A DNA stretch of 64,000 nucleotides, from NCBI GenBank assembly GCA_017461445.1, contig JAFTXW010000007.1, positions 1 to 64,000 on the forward strand, in the 5' to 3' direction. The notes under the pieces were generated by a model. The model was not told the origin of the DNA and did no database searches. It was given only the letters and a program-made list of their open reading frames with translations. Positions 15,623 to 25,400 of this stretch are shown piece after piece. This DNA is from Oscillospiraceae bacterium (lineage in GTDB: Bacteria; Bacillota; Clostridia; Oscillospirales; Oscillospiraceae). How positions within the stretch are numbered: the first letter of the stretch is position 1; every line of letters starts with the position of its first letter. Position numbers and translations under genes: made by a program.

Positions 15623-15646
15623 ATAATAGGTAACCTTTTTCGTGGA

Positions 15647-16999
15647 TCAGCCCTCCATGTAGTACATGCCCAGTGCGTCACGCATATCATAATAATTCTG
15701 CAGATTCCGCCAGCCGCTGCCGACGGTCAGGTGGGAATTGAACACAAGCTTGGTATCGGGCAGGGCTTCCGTCAGGTAGTTCAGAGCCTTGTAGCCCCGG
15801 CCCTTCCACCAGAGGTTTTTCAGCCAGGTCATCTGCCCGATGACCTCATAGTCGCCGTAAGTCAGGCCCAGGTTTAGATCCTCCAGGGCCGTGCACCCCA
15901 GCAGCGGCTCATAATTTCGGATGGCAGTCCAGTCCATCTCCAGGAACACCAGCTCCTTGCAGGTGCTCAGGGAACTGATATCGGTGACGGTGGTGTGGGC
16001 CAGGATCAGGTATTTCAGATGGGGCATATATTCCACCCATTCCAGATCCGTAAAGGTCATGTGGCCCAGGTCAACGGCGATCATATCCTCGCAGTAGCGC
16101 AGGTTGTACACATCGTCGTTGTGGAAATAATAGACATTGTGCTTGACGGGGATAAAGGAAGTCTCGTCAGTGCGGACAATGATGCCGCCGCAATCCACGG
16201 ACCAGACTACCTTATACTCCTCCCGCATCTTTTCCCGGAAGGCGGCCATGGTCTCGTTATCGATGCCGCAGTCACACATAATGACCTGCTCCACATTGGG
16301 GAAGCTGCGAAGGGCATTCTCCACCGCTTCCAGGGTCACAGTTTTGCCGGAGAGATCCACCTCGGTAGTCTCCGGGGTGATGGTCAGGCCATAGAGCTCG
16401 CAGTCCCAGGTGAAGGAGATACCGGGGTACATCTCTGAAAGGGCCATCAGCGTTTCGGAAGAGGCCGCGGGATTCGACAGGTGGACGGTTTTGGCATTGG
16501 GCAGGTACTGCAGCAGCTCTGCGTCCTCCTCGTCCAGCCCACGGATGGTCAGGTCTTCGGTGGTCTCGTTGAAGCGGCTTTCGCCGATCTGCACATAGTA
16601 GCTTACCCGGCAGTCGGGGTGCCGCTCCTGCAGCTGCAGCAGCAGATCATAGTCATGGCAGCCCACGGCGTTGATCCGATCCAGCTGGGGCAGGTAGTCC
16701 AGCCGCTGAACATCCTCCTCCGTCAGGGATTTCAGGACGATGGTAGTGGTATCGGAGGGGTAGTATGTATTCTGGAAGGGCACGTTCCACAGGATATCGC
16801 ATTCGGGCATTTCCTCCCGCAGGGCATCGAATTCCTCCACGGTCAGCTTTGTGCCCCGCAGGTCCAGAGATTCCACATCCTTGGCATAGTGGGTGCCCTC
16901 CACGGTCACATGGGTGGACTGATACCAGACCAGTGCCGCCACCGCAGCCAGCACAGCCACCGCCAGCAGTACCAGGATGATTTTTACCGGTTTCTTCAT
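15647..16999 (-). CDS. membrane-anchored leucine-rich-repeat protein
   Basis: This 450-residue protein has an N-terminal signal anchor ('KIILVLLAVAVLAAVAALVW', about residues 6-25) and an extracellular part made of irregular leucine-rich repeats. Examples are 'VESLDLRGTKLTVEEFDAL', 'LKYLILAHTTVTDISSLSTC' and 'LEDLNLGLTYGDYEVI'. Such proteins usually display binding surfaces. It is transcribed with the class B sortase, whose frame begins right after its stop. The ATG at 16999 follows GAAGGAAG; the longer frame upstream runs through the promoter. No cell-wall sorting motif is visible at its C-terminus ('DALGMYYMEG'), so the membrane segment must hold it. The ligand is unknown. Confidence 0.82.
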   Translation of the reverse strand: MKKPVKIILVLLAVAVLAAVAALVWYQSTHVTVEGTHYAKDVESLDLRGTKLTVEEFDALREEMPECDILWNVPFQNTYYPSDTTTIVLKSLTEEDVQRLDYLPQLDRINAVGCHDYDLLLQLQERHPDCRVSYYVQIGESRFNETTEDLTIRGLDEEDAELLQYLPNAKTVHLSNPAASSETLMALSEMYPGISFTWDCELYGLTITPETTEVDLSGKTVTLEAVENALRSFPNVEQVIMCDCGIDNETMAAFREKMREEYKVVWSVDCGGIIVRTDETSFIPVKHNVYYFHNDDVYNLRYCEDMIAVDLGHMTFTDLEWVEYMPHLKYLILAHTTVTDISSLSTCKELVFLEMDWTAIRNYEPLLGCTALEDLNLGLTYGDYEVIGQMTWLKNLWWKGRGYKALNYLTEALPDTKLVFNSHLTVGSGWRNLQNYYDMRDALGMYYMEG

Positions 17000-17038
17000 A
17001 AGCTTCTTCCTTCTGTCAAGAATTATCAGGTAAATTAT

Positions 17039-17067
17039 ATTATGATAAATATTCCAGCGGAAGTCAA
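17039..17067 (-). promoter_or_regulatory. promoter of the LRR / sortase operon
   Basis: On the minus strand TTGACT - 17 bp - CATAAT. Confidence 0.8.
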
Positions 17068-17118
17068 GGGGATTTTCGGGGCGGAACACGGGGAGTATGC
17101 CCCTCACATCACCGCAAA

Positions 17119-17412
17119 TCACTCTACCGCATACTGCTTCATTACGGACACAAAGGCAGACTGGTTCTGCTTTGAATAATTGGTGCTTGCAGCTGCCTTC
17201 AAGGAATTTTCGATTCCATATTCAAGAGCCAGCTGCTTGATGTTTTGTACCTTCAAACGCAAAGACCCGGCTTTGATCGCAGGCAGCTTCAAGGACAGCA
17301 GCCTGACAAAATCACTTAATGGCATGTTGCTTTTTTGTATCACATAGACTTTGAAAAACGCGTCACAGCAGAGGCCGTCCTCTTCAAAGGTCCAGCTATG
17401 TTTGGCAGACAT
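17119..17412 (-). CDS. conserved small protein of unknown function
   Basis: This is a 97-residue protein with no recognised domain. Features are 'SWTFEEDGLCCDAFFKVYV' at the N-terminus, 'SLRLKVQNIKQLALEYGI' in the middle and 'NYSKQNQSAFVSVM' near the end. The pattern (an acidic Trp-containing start, a helical centre, a basic segment) recalls small DNA-associated proteins linked to defence or mobile genes, but I cannot assign it. ATCAGGAGG lies 8 bp before the ATG, so the start is firm. It stands alone between the surface operon and the LRR gene. Confidence 0.65.
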   Translation of the reverse strand: MSAKHSWTFEEDGLCCDAFFKVYVIQKSNMPLSDFVRLLSLKLPAIKAGSLRLKVQNIKQLALEYGIENSLKAAASTNYSKQNQSAFVSVMKQYAVE

Positions 17413-17747
17413 TGTGTTACCTCCTGATTTCTTTTAGGGTCTATCTGACTATACCACAGAATCTTGCAGCTGTGTTATGATTTTTTGAAATCAGAAATCG
17501 CTTCTGACCGGCTACGATCAGAAGGAATTACAACATCCAGTGAAGTTTGCCGCAAAGCACACTTATACTACTTTATTAGAAATCTTTCATTTCTAATAAA
17601 AAGAGCACTGCCTGACGGCATTGCCGATAGGCGGTGTCGATTCCGTCTCATAATGATCTTCATATAAAAAAGGTTTTCATTGAGAATCAGTATAACAAAT
17701 GGGGGCAGTTCAGTCCTTACCTCCGTTTGGTTTATACTGTTTCAGGG
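17413..17747. other. AT-rich intergenic stretch, no confident gene
   Basis: This stretch is clearly richer in A/T than its surroundings. I see one perfect hairpin (ATTAGAAAT-CTTTC-ATTTCTAAT, about 17576-17598) and no frame with a convincing start and family pattern. The change in composition suggests decayed or inserted DNA. Confidence 0.5.
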
Positions 17748-17819
17748 TTACTTTATATTCTGCCTGCCCATCTTATTGCCAATGTAGATCAGCAGCACAA
17801 AACTCAATATTCGTTTCAT
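17748..17819 (-). pseudogene. 23-codon frame, possible remnant of a membrane-protein gene
   Basis: This frame starts 12 bp after the end of the anchored Ig-like gene with AGGGAG upstream and encodes 'MKRILSFVLLIYIG...'. A basic start followed by a hydrophobic run is how signal peptidases or pilin-like proteins begin; the frame then stops. It may be the stump of a deleted operon member. Evidence is thin. Confidence 0.3.
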
Positions 17820-17831
17820 AGGCGGGACTCC

Positions 17832-18308
17832 CTACCGGAGGGTGGTGTTCAGACTGGCGGCACCGGCGGAGTAGTAGGTGTCCGGTTCATAGGCCATGAT
17901 TTTCAAGGTGATAGGAGTTCCCGCTTTGGGGGCGTTGGTAAGCTCTACTGTCTGGACATATTCACCGGGGCGAATCAGACCGGTTTCTCCGAGGATATTT
18001 CCTTTTTCGTCCAGAACACGGACCTTCAGCCACACCTCGTTGCTTTCCGGGTTGGTCAGCCAGATGTCGCCGCTGGCATTCAGCTTGCCGCAGAGGGACA
18101 CTTTGTAGACCTGGCAATCCAGTTCACTGTAGCCCAGTCCGTCGGGGACAGTGGGGGTTCCGACCACAGCCGCGCTGTCAAAGGGCGGCGGGGTAAATTC
18201 CCCGGCAGCTTGGGGCTGCTTCTGTCCTGTCAGGGCAAAGATCATCACAATGAGGGACAAAACACATATTGCAGCCGCCAGAATCAGCGGTGTATTTTTC
18301 TTTTTCAT
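17832..18308 (-). CDS. membrane-anchored Ig-like protein (paralogue of the gene at 21909)
   Basis: This 158-residue protein has an N-terminal signal anchor ('LILAAAICVLSLIVMIFAL', residues ~7-25), a Pro-rich linker and an extracellular beta-sandwich. The domain contains 'DIWLTNPESNEVWLKVRV', 'GNILGETGLIRPGEYVQTV' and 'LKIMAYEPDTYYSAG'. The NP-x-SN, G-x-I-x-PG and Y-x-x-x-T positions recur in the 186-residue protein at 21909-22469, so the two are paralogues. It is the last intact gene of the surface operon, 97 bp after the 941-residue protein. A role as membrane partner or chaperone for the exported proteins is inference. GAGAGGAG precedes the ATG. Confidence 0.72.
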   Translation of the reverse strand: MKKKNTPLILAAAICVLSLIVMIFALTGQKQPQAAGEFTPPPFDSAAVVGTPTVPDGLGYSELDCQVYKVSLCGKLNASGDIWLTNPESNEVWLKVRVLDEKGNILGETGLIRPGEYVQTVELTNAPKAGTPITLKIMAYEPDTYYSAGAASLNTTLR

Positions 18309-18405
18309 GGGATGCACTCCTCTCATGTGTACCCACCGTGTATCCGATGGGCACAAATCAGAGGTCAAGGCGGGACGGGTTGCCCCGCCTTGACGGAAAG
18401 AAAAT

Positions 18406-21231
18406 TTACTCGATGGTCACAGTCACGCTACCAATCTTGGTACCGGCTGTGATGGCCTTTGCGGGCTGATTCTTCAGAGTCAGAGTGAAGGTCTTGGAAG
18501 CTTCGGCTGCCAGTTCGGCAGAAGCAGCATCGAAGGAACCTTCAATTTCAGTATAATCGGTCACGGCGGTATAGGCAACCTTAGCGGTGAAGGTGGTATC
18601 GCCGGTGTTGGTGACGGTGACAGTGCCTGCGCCATCGGAGCCGTCATTTGCCCAGCCGCTGCCGTCGGTGTAGGTAAAGGCCATGGAGCCCCAGCTGATG
18701 TTGGCGGAGGTGGTGGTGTGCTCGGTGGCTTTGAACTTGGTCCAGGTGCTGTCAGCCAGATCGAACTGGTTGTTGCCATCAGCTTCCAGGGGAATTTCCG
18801 TCTGGACGTCATCGGTTTCGTTAAGGAACTTTACCGTGTATGCCCACGCAGGGATAGCGGAAGTGGAGTAGACGCTGCTCTCACCCGGTACGATGGACAA
18901 CTCGGCAGTACCCACCGGTTCTTCCCAGGAGTTATAGAAGATGGCGGTCACATTGGTCCAGGCGGAGATGCCGCCGTTATTGAAGTAGATGGTAGTCAGC
19001 TCGGTACCCTTTTTCAGATAGGTCAGGGTGTAGCCGGTTTCTTCTGCGCTTTCACCTGCGTTGGTATAGGTGATGGTGTGACGATTGCTGCCACTCAAGC
19101 CAGTACCGGTAAAGCTTACCGTAGCGGTGTTGGGCGTGGACGCGGTATCAATTTGGCAGTAAGGCAGAAGACCGCTCACAGCACCCACTTTATAGGAATA
19201 CTCCTCCGTCAGATTTGCAAAGTTCTCGCCCTTGTAGATGACGGCAATGGTGTCGCTGTCGGTGAACTTGATGTCGCCGGGCTCGGGGACTTCCACGCCG
19301 TTGAGCATCACAGTCACGCCGGTGATCTTGGCGGTGGTGTCCTCACCGCCGGACACTGCGGCGATGGTGTAGACGGTGTAGAGTGTCAGGGTGGTGACGG
19401 CATTATTGCTGCTGTCCACAAAGGTGTAGTCCGCGGGCAGCTTGATGTTTTCGTCGCTGACGGCAAGGTCGCTGTCACTATAGTTGTAGACCTTGAGGCC
19501 GGTGACACTGCTGTAACCGCTCAGGTCCAGCGTGCCGCTCCAATAGGCAAAGTTGCCCAGAGTGCCGCTGCCGGTAAAGGTGCCGCCGGTAATGGTGGTT
19601 GTGCCGCTGACAGCTACATTGGCCCAGTTGCCGGAGTGGATGGTGCCGCCGCTGATGGTCAACGTGCCGCCGTTGTTGAAGATCGGATAGCTGTCGGCGG
19701 TGCTGGTGAAAGTGCCGCCGGTGATCGCAGCGGAGCTCCCGGAGTCGATGAGCAAAGCACAATCGCCGGAATAGCTGCCGCCGGTGATCAGGACCTCAGC
19801 GCCGGAACCCGGACTAATTGCGGCATAGTTCGCACCCCCGGTGGTCACAGCGCCGGTGGTGCAGGAATCGGCAAAGGTCACTTTCGTGCCGCTGTTTCGC
19901 ACGTCAAAAGTGTAGCTGTCGCTGGTCACGGTCTGGCCGTTCAGGTCGATGGTGAACTCGCCGGAGGTGATCAAAAAGCTGCTTTCAGCAGTCACATCGC
20001 TCTGGAGCTGGATGTACTGGACGGTGCTGTCCGCCTCTGCCGCGGCGATGGCCTCCGCCAGGGTGCCGCTGCCGGTCAGGCTGTCCTTGGAAGCGCCCCA
20101 CTTGGCCTCAGAAACCTCAGTGGTCTCGGCCTCCAGCGTGACGGTGATGACGTAGACGGTCTTGCCATCGATGGTTTCCGTGGTAACAGATGCGTGGCTG
20201 CTGGTGGTGCTGACTTCGCCCACGCCGTCGCCGTCAGTGTCGGTGACGGTCAGGGAAATGTCGGCGGGGGTCTGGTAGCCGGAGGGAGGGATCCAGTCGC
20301 TCAGCGTATAGTCGCCGGTCAAGAGATATTGGATCGAAGGAGTAACGTTGTCCACAGCAACGTTACTCAAGTAGCCCAACCAGGTGTCTGTGATCTCCGT
20401 GCCGCTGCTGTCAACGCCCTTCAGCATCACATCGAAAGAAACCTCGGCGGCCTCGGCCTCGGCCTTCTTGACCACCACGTCCCAGCCGGTGTCGGTCCAG
20501 GTCGTGCCGCCGTCGGTGGAGTACTGCAGGTCATAGGTGTCCACGTTTTCACCGGACGCTTCCATGTTCACTTGAATTTTGCCAATCGTCTCGTTGTATC
20601 TGCCGCCATGGAAACGGTAGTTCGTACCGGTTGCGGATACCTGATAGTCAGTACTAGTGGTAGGAATGGTGTCCAGATTCTCACCGGAGATATAGACGGC
20701 AAACATCACAGACTCTACATCCGCAGGGACGGTGACCGTATAGGTACTGTTGGTCTCGTCCACCGACACAGCACCCGGATAGTCTGCGTGTTCGCTGACG
20801 GTCACATCGTTGATGGTGATGGTGGGGGTGTAGCTGGCGGTGACGTCGCCCTTAGTCTGATCGGAGGTGTCGCCTGCGGAATCGTAGGTGGACCAGGTGC
20901 CGCTGCTGTAATCATACAGGTTATTGCCATCGGTGGGGATGGTCAGGTCATCGGTCTGGGAGCCGCCGCCGTTATTGAAGATGACGTTGATCGCAGCGGT
21001 GGAGACCTCGATGGAGTAGATATTGGTCTCACCCTCCACCTTGCTCATGGCAGTGCCGGGCCAACTGGTGAGGCATGCCGCAGCGGAAGCATCCCAGGCA
21101 TAGGCATAGACCGAGGACCAACCTGCGGTGTTTTTGAAGTAGATGGTCTGGGTATCCTCCGCCGCCACAGCGGGCACGGCGAGGCTGAATACCATGGTCA
21201 GAGCCAGGAACAGGGAAATCAGTTTTTTCAT
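18406..21231 (-). CDS. large exported protein with CBM26-like modules, beta-helix and shared C-terminal domain
   Basis: This 941-residue protein has a Sec signal peptide (cleavage near 'AVPAVAAED'). A starch-binding CBM26-like module follows at ~28-117 ('IYFKNTAGWSSVYAYAWD', 'FNNGGGSQTDDLTIP'). A cadherin-like sandwich is near 130-200, and a right-handed beta-helix region with 'ISGGT/ITGGTF' repeats is around 380-600. A second CBM26-like module lies at ~745-840 ('TIYFNNGGISAWTNVTAIFY'). The last ~100 residues form the domain shared with two operon neighbours ('SWGSMAFTYTDGSGW', ending 'IGSVTVTIE'). No LPxTG motif is present. It probably sits on the surface and may bind starch-like glycans; no catalytic domain is visible. 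Confidence 0.8.
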   Translation of the reverse strand: MKKLISLFLALTMVFSLAVPAVAAEDTQTIYFKNTAGWSSVYAYAWDASAAACLTSWPGTAMSKVEGETNIYSIEVSTAAINVIFNNGGGSQTDDLTIPTDGNNLYDYSSGTWSTYDSAGDTSDQTKGDVTASYTPTITINDVTVSEHADYPGAVSVDETNSTYTVTVPADVESVMFAVYISGENLDTIPTTSTDYQVSATGTNYRFHGGRYNETIGKIQVNMEASGENVDTYDLQYSTDGGTTWTDTGWDVVVKKAEAEAAEVSFDVMLKGVDSSGTEITDTWLGYLSNVAVDNVTPSIQYLLTGDYTLSDWIPPSGYQTPADISLTVTDTDGDGVGEVSTTSSHASVTTETIDGKTVYVITVTLEAETTEVSEAKWGASKDSLTGSGTLAEAIAAAEADSTVQYIQLQSDVTAESSFLITSGEFTIDLNGQTVTSDSYTFDVRNSGTKVTFADSCTTGAVTTGGANYAAISPGSGAEVLITGGSYSGDCALLIDSGSSAAITGGTFTSTADSYPIFNNGGTLTISGGTIHSGNWANVAVSGTTTITGGTFTGSGTLGNFAYWSGTLDLSGYSSVTGLKVYNYSDSDLAVSDENIKLPADYTFVDSSNNAVTTLTLYTVYTIAAVSGGEDTTAKITGVTVMLNGVEVPEPGDIKFTDSDTIAVIYKGENFANLTEEYSYKVGAVSGLLPYCQIDTASTPNTATVSFTGTGLSGSNRHTITYTNAGESAEETGYTLTYLKKGTELTTIYFNNGGISAWTNVTAIFYNSWEEPVGTAELSIVPGESSVYSTSAIPAWAYTVKFLNETDDVQTEIPLEADGNNQFDLADSTWTKFKATEHTTTSANISWGSMAFTYTDGSGWANDGSDGAGTVTVTNTGDTTFTAKVAYTAVTDYTEIEGSFDAASAELAAEASKTFTLTLKNQPAKAITAGTKIGSVTVTIE

Positions 21232-21257
21232 AAGCTTTTCTCCTTTCGGAATTTCTC

Positions 21258-21376
21258 AGGCCCGAAGGGCCTCATGGCTCCCTTGTGTAAAGGGAGCTGT
21301 CAGCGAAGCTGACTGAGGGATTGACAACCCCTCCGCCCCTTCGGGGCACCTCCCCTTACACAGGGGAGGCTTTGGC
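21258..21376. repeat. CTCCCTTGTGTAAAGGGAG-type inverted-repeat element
   Basis: One end reads GGCTCCCTTGTGTAAAGGGA and the other, inverted, CCTCCCCTGTGTAAGGGGAG. Each end is itself a hairpin. Inside are CAGC-GAA-GCTG and GCCCC-TTC-GGGGC mini-hairpins, and the flank has AGGCCC-GAA-GGGCCT. It lies inside the surface operon, between the 167- and 941-residue genes. Confidence 0.85.
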
Positions 21377-21377
21377 C

Positions 21378-21881
21378 TTACTCGATGGTGACGGTGATCT
21401 CGCCGACCTTGACACCGGCTTCGGTGACGGTGCTGTTGGGGGTGCCGGAGATGGTCAGCTTGCCGGTGACGGAAGCTGCGCCGTCCACATCGCCTTCCAC
21501 GCCTGCTGCCAGAGTAGCATTGCCGCCGGTGAGCGTTACATTCACGCCGGTGCCTGCCACAGGGGTAACGGACATCGCCACGTCAACTGCCACGTTGGAA
21601 TGGTTGGTGACGGTGATGGCAGTCTCGGTCTTGTCCCAACCGCCGCTTACGTCGGTGTCGTAGGTGTGGGTGTCGGGGTTCCAGGTCTTCTCGGTGGTCT
21701 CGCTGTAGGTGAAGATCAGTTCACCCCACTGGATATCCACGTTGTAGATGGCTTCCTCGGTCTCGGTCTTTTCGTACTTGGCGGTGACATCCTGACTGCC
21801 GCCCAGCTCGGAAGCGAAGGCAGTAACGCTCAGGCTCAGCATCAGAGCCAGCGCAAGTACAGTGCTGATGATTTTTTTCAT
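21378..21881 (-). CDS. small exported protein carrying the shared C-terminal domain
   Basis: This 167-residue protein consists of a signal peptide ('VLALALMLSLSVTAFASE') followed by little more than the domain shared with the 941- and 1203-residue neighbours. It starts 'IQWGELIFTYSETTEKTW', continues with a beta-rich 'VTNHSNVAVDVAMSVTP', and ends 'VKVGEITVTIE'. It could be the minimal subunit of a surface polymer, with the larger proteins as decorated subunits; that is inference. It lies 27 bp after the anchored Ig-like gene and has AAAGGAG before the ATG. Confidence 0.75.
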   Translation of the reverse strand: MKKIISTVLALALMLSLSVTAFASELGGSQDVTAKYEKTETEEAIYNVDIQWGELIFTYSETTEKTWNPDTHTYDTDVSGGWDKTETAITVTNHSNVAVDVAMSVTPVAGTGVNVTLTGGNATLAAGVEGDVDGAASVTGKLTISGTPNSTVTEAGVKVGEITVTIE

Positions 21882-21908
21882 GGTTGATTTCTCCTTTCTT
21901 TCAAGCTT

Positions 21909-22469
21909 TTATCCTACCACGTTGATCGTGATGGGGATTTCGGTGTTAACCATGGCCTTTTCGCCGCTGGTCTGATCGTAGTAGAGGACAACGAACTTGC
22001 CCTCATAGCCGCCGGGTGACAGCTGCTTTTCCGCACCCTCCAGCAGATTCAGCAGTTTTACCTGCTGTCCCGGAACCAGAGTGCCGGACTGGATGATAAC
22101 GGTATCCTGAATGGAGATCTGGATGACCATGTCCTGATTGGACTTGCCGGGGTTGGCGAAGTACAGGGATGCCACCTTGTCCGAAAGGTCAATGGTGACT
22201 TTGTTGGAATAGGTCAGGCTGACGGAGCTGCCGCCCTCCGGGGCATCCAGCTTTTCGCCGTCGTCATCGGGGATGGTCTCGGCGTGCTGCTCCATCTCCT
22301 GGGGTGCGTAGTCAGGAGCCAGCGCAGGCCCGGTGTCCCGGAAGAACAATGCCCAGATGGTGGTGCAGGACGTCAGAAGGGTGATCAGCAGAAGCAGCAG
22401 GATCAGAAGAAGCACATACTTTTTCTGCCGCTTTTCCTTTTCCTCAGCGTTGGTTTGTTTCTTGTCCAT
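21909..22469 (-). CDS. membrane-anchored Ig-like protein (paralogue of the gene at 17832)
   Basis: This 186-residue protein has a charged cytoplasmic tail (residues 1-17), one membrane segment ('LLLILLLLLITLLTSCTTIW'), an acidic linker and an extracellular beta-sandwich. The sandwich has 'ASLYFANPGKSNQDMVIQ', 'IIQSGTLVPGQQVKLLN' and 'GKFVVLYYDQTSG'. It aligns with the domain of the 158-residue protein. It sits 14 bp after the 1203-residue gene with TAAGGAGG before the ATG, so the operon alternates exported proteins with these anchors. A role in anchoring, assembly or strand donation to the exported proteins is inference. Confidence 0.72.
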   Translation of the reverse strand: MDKKQTNAEEKEKRQKKYVLLLILLLLLITLLTSCTTIWALFFRDTGPALAPDYAPQEMEQHAETIPDDDGEKLDAPEGGSSVSLTYSNKVTIDLSDKVASLYFANPGKSNQDMVIQISIQDTVIIQSGTLVPGQQVKLLNLLEGAEKQLSPGGYEGKFVVLYYDQTSGEKAMVNTEIPITINVVG

Positions 22470-22483
22470 CTTGATTCACCTCC

Positions 22484-25400
22484 TTACTCAATGGTCAGCT
22501 TCACGCTGCCGATGGTGGTATTGCTTAGGGCCTCGCTGGGCTGGCCATCGAGACGGAGCCAGATTTTCTTGTTCGTTTCCGCATCGATAGCCACAGGGGC
22601 CGTGACGGTGCTTGTGCCGTCGAAGAAGCTGCCGGTAATGTCCGTGCGCTCCGTTTCATAGGTGTAGGTGACGGAAACAGCGGTGTTACCGGTGTTCTCC
22701 ACCTGCACCCATGCGGTTTCGGGATTGTTCCAGCCGGTGCCATCGGTGTAGGTGAAGTTCAAACTGCCCCAGCTGATGTTCACGGAGATGATCTCATTGT
22801 CCACCGTTTTGGTGTCCGTATAGGTCACGCCGTTTTTGACAACGGTGGCGGAATAAACCGTCTGGGTACCATCGTCGGAAGTCTTTACCGACATGGCACA
22901 GGCAAGGCTTTCGGGAGTGGAGCAAATCTCGCAGGTAAAGACTGCCGTACAGCTTGTGTAGTCCGCGCTCCAGCCGAAGGTCGGCTCTGCGTAATGGTGC
23001 GCATTGGAAATGGAGCTGTCCGTGTTGGAGTATCCCGTTTCGGTATCACCGTTACAGTAGGTCACGGTCACTTGATAGACCTTCGCATCGGAGAATACGG
23101 GGACGGTCTGCACAGCTTGGCCGTTGTCGATGTTCTGGCCGAAAGGCTCGCCCAGCAGGTAAGCCACCTCGCCGCTGGCGAACTGCTCCGCGGTCTTGCC
23201 GCCGTCCTCGGTTTCGGTGTCGGACAGGTAGTAGCAGTTGGTAACGGTAGCTGTCCCATCCGTGATCGGGTTACTTCCGTTGACCTGGCCGATGTTATAG
23301 CAGTTGCTGATCGTTGCAGTGCCCGCACCGAGAATGCCGCCGACACCGGTTCCGTAGGTTGTGTAGCTTCTGCCTGCGTTATAGCAGTTGCGGATCACTG
23401 CGTCGACAGCGTAGCCAACCAAACCACCGACGGCACCTTCAGCGGCAAAGGAAGAATCCTCGATGCCCACATTCTGAATCGTTGCGCCGGAAACGCGGCC
23501 AAACAGGCCGATGCCGCTTCCGTATTGCTCGGAGCAAAGCAGTCCGGAGATCGTATGGTTTGCACCGTCGAAGGTGCCGGCGTATTCCTTGCCGGATATG
23601 CCGATTGGTGTCCACTTGCGGAAGCTGCCGATAGACTGGCTTTCCAGCACACCGGTGTTGACCACAATGTCGGCAGTCAAAACGGCGCTGATGGCTGTCT
23701 CACCGGAATTTACCTTCTCCGCGAACCAGTAAAGCTGTCCGGCGTTGGAGATCTCGTAAACGCCGCTTTCGTTCAGCACCGCGGGCTCATACGCATCACA
23801 GTTGGAGCAGAAGCCGTTGACATAGGTGTCATGGTTGGTGGTGTCCACTTCGCCGTATTCGCTATCGCAGACAGAGCAGTAAGCCTTGCTTGCGCAGGTA
23901 GCTGCCTTGTCGCCATCGGCGGTGGTGGAGTGATCCTCGGCTGCATTTTCCACATAACCGCATTCGGTGCAGACCTTCTTATGGGTGCCGTCGCCGTTGT
24001 CGCTGTAGGTAATGCTGTCCTCGGGATGGGTGCAGGTGGCATTGATTGTTCTATTGCCGCCGTTGACCTGCTGTGCGAACCAGTAGAGCTGACCTGCATT
24101 GCCGATCTCGTAACAGCCGTCGCCATCGGAGTCGGTGGCTGCCTGATATTCGCCGCAGCAGTCATAGAAGCCGTTGGTATAGGTGTCGACCGCGTGGTTG
24201 TCCGCATTCACTTCGCCGTAGGGGGTGCCGCACTTCTCACAAATCTGGCCGGCGATGCAGGTTGCAGTGCCGTCGCCGCCGGAGTGACCCTCAGGCTCGG
24301 GACCGTAGTCCGCACCGCAGGCAGTGCAGACCGCCTTTTCGGTGCAGGTGGTGGTGCCGCCGGAATGAACGTCGGTACTGAACCAGGTTCCGCACTTGGA
24401 GCAGACTTCATCATGCTTGGCTGCATCCGCGGTGTTGAGGACATGGGTAATTTCATGCGTGCACTTAGCCTTGACAGTCACATCACCGTCGGTGATTTCC
24501 GTTGCAGTATTGTCAACGCTGTCCAGTTGGTTGCCGTTCAGATAGTATGCAGCGCCCTCACCCAGAATGGCATTCAGGGTGGTGCCGTCCACGCAGATAC
24601 CATAGGGGAAAGTGGGGCCGATACCGTTTTCGTCCGATACCAAAGAAACAGCAGCGCCGTCGCTGATTTTGATGTCATAATCTCCGCTGATGCTGCCGCC
24701 GCTGATGGTGACTTTGCTATTTCCCTCAGCTAACACACCGCTGTAGCCACCGCTGATTTCGCCGCCATTGATGGTCACAGTACTGTTCTCCTTGGCGTAT
24801 ATAACATCGGTGCCATCCATATAGCCACCCTCAATTGTGACCTTGGCATCATCCTCCAATTGGAAGACCGCACCGCCCTGATTGCTGATTGAGCCTCCTC
24901 CGGCAGTGTCTGTCAATGTTATCTGTCCCGATCCGGCAAGCCAGAATACAGGATCAAGATCAGCATCAATATAATTTCCGTTCAGGTCCAGAACAATGTT
25001 GGCAGTAATGTACTGAATGTCGCTCATCTCAAAACCGCTCTGAAGTGTCACCTCGCCGCCGTCGCTCAGGGCATTGATGGCTTCGCTCAGGGTGCCGGTT
25101 CCGGACTGTCCATTATTACTTACCCAGGAAACCTCCGCCTCGAAGACGGAAGCGGTATCCGTGCCGCCGCACTTGGTATAGTCAAAGCCGCAGATATCGC
25201 ACCAGATGTTGGGTTCAGAACATTTCTCGGCGCAGTAGCACACTGCCGTTTCGGGAGCCACATACACCGGGCAGGTGGTGGCGTGGATCGCCGCATCATC
25301 TGTGCCGCAGTTGCAGACGGTCGCAGGCTCCGTTGCTTCCGTGGAAGGTTCGGTGGTTGCCTCGGTGGAGGGGGCGGTGATCTCGTCAGCGGTCAGAGCT

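Noticed and set aside
14846..16999. A genuine LRR-sortase fusion gene
   Set aside because: The frames are continuous but a TGA separates them and the LRR protein ends cleanly; without evidence of read-through I keep two genes and report the oddity as a finding.
17464..17667. 67-codon plus-strand frame in the AT-rich gap
   Set aside because: No ribosome-binding site, no recognisable pattern, and it crosses a hairpin; the stretch is better left as non-coding or decayed.
18718..21312. 864-codon plus-strand frame opposite the 941-residue surface gene
   Set aside because: Composition mirrors the Gly/Thr-rich gene on the other strand, and no start signal or known domain is present.
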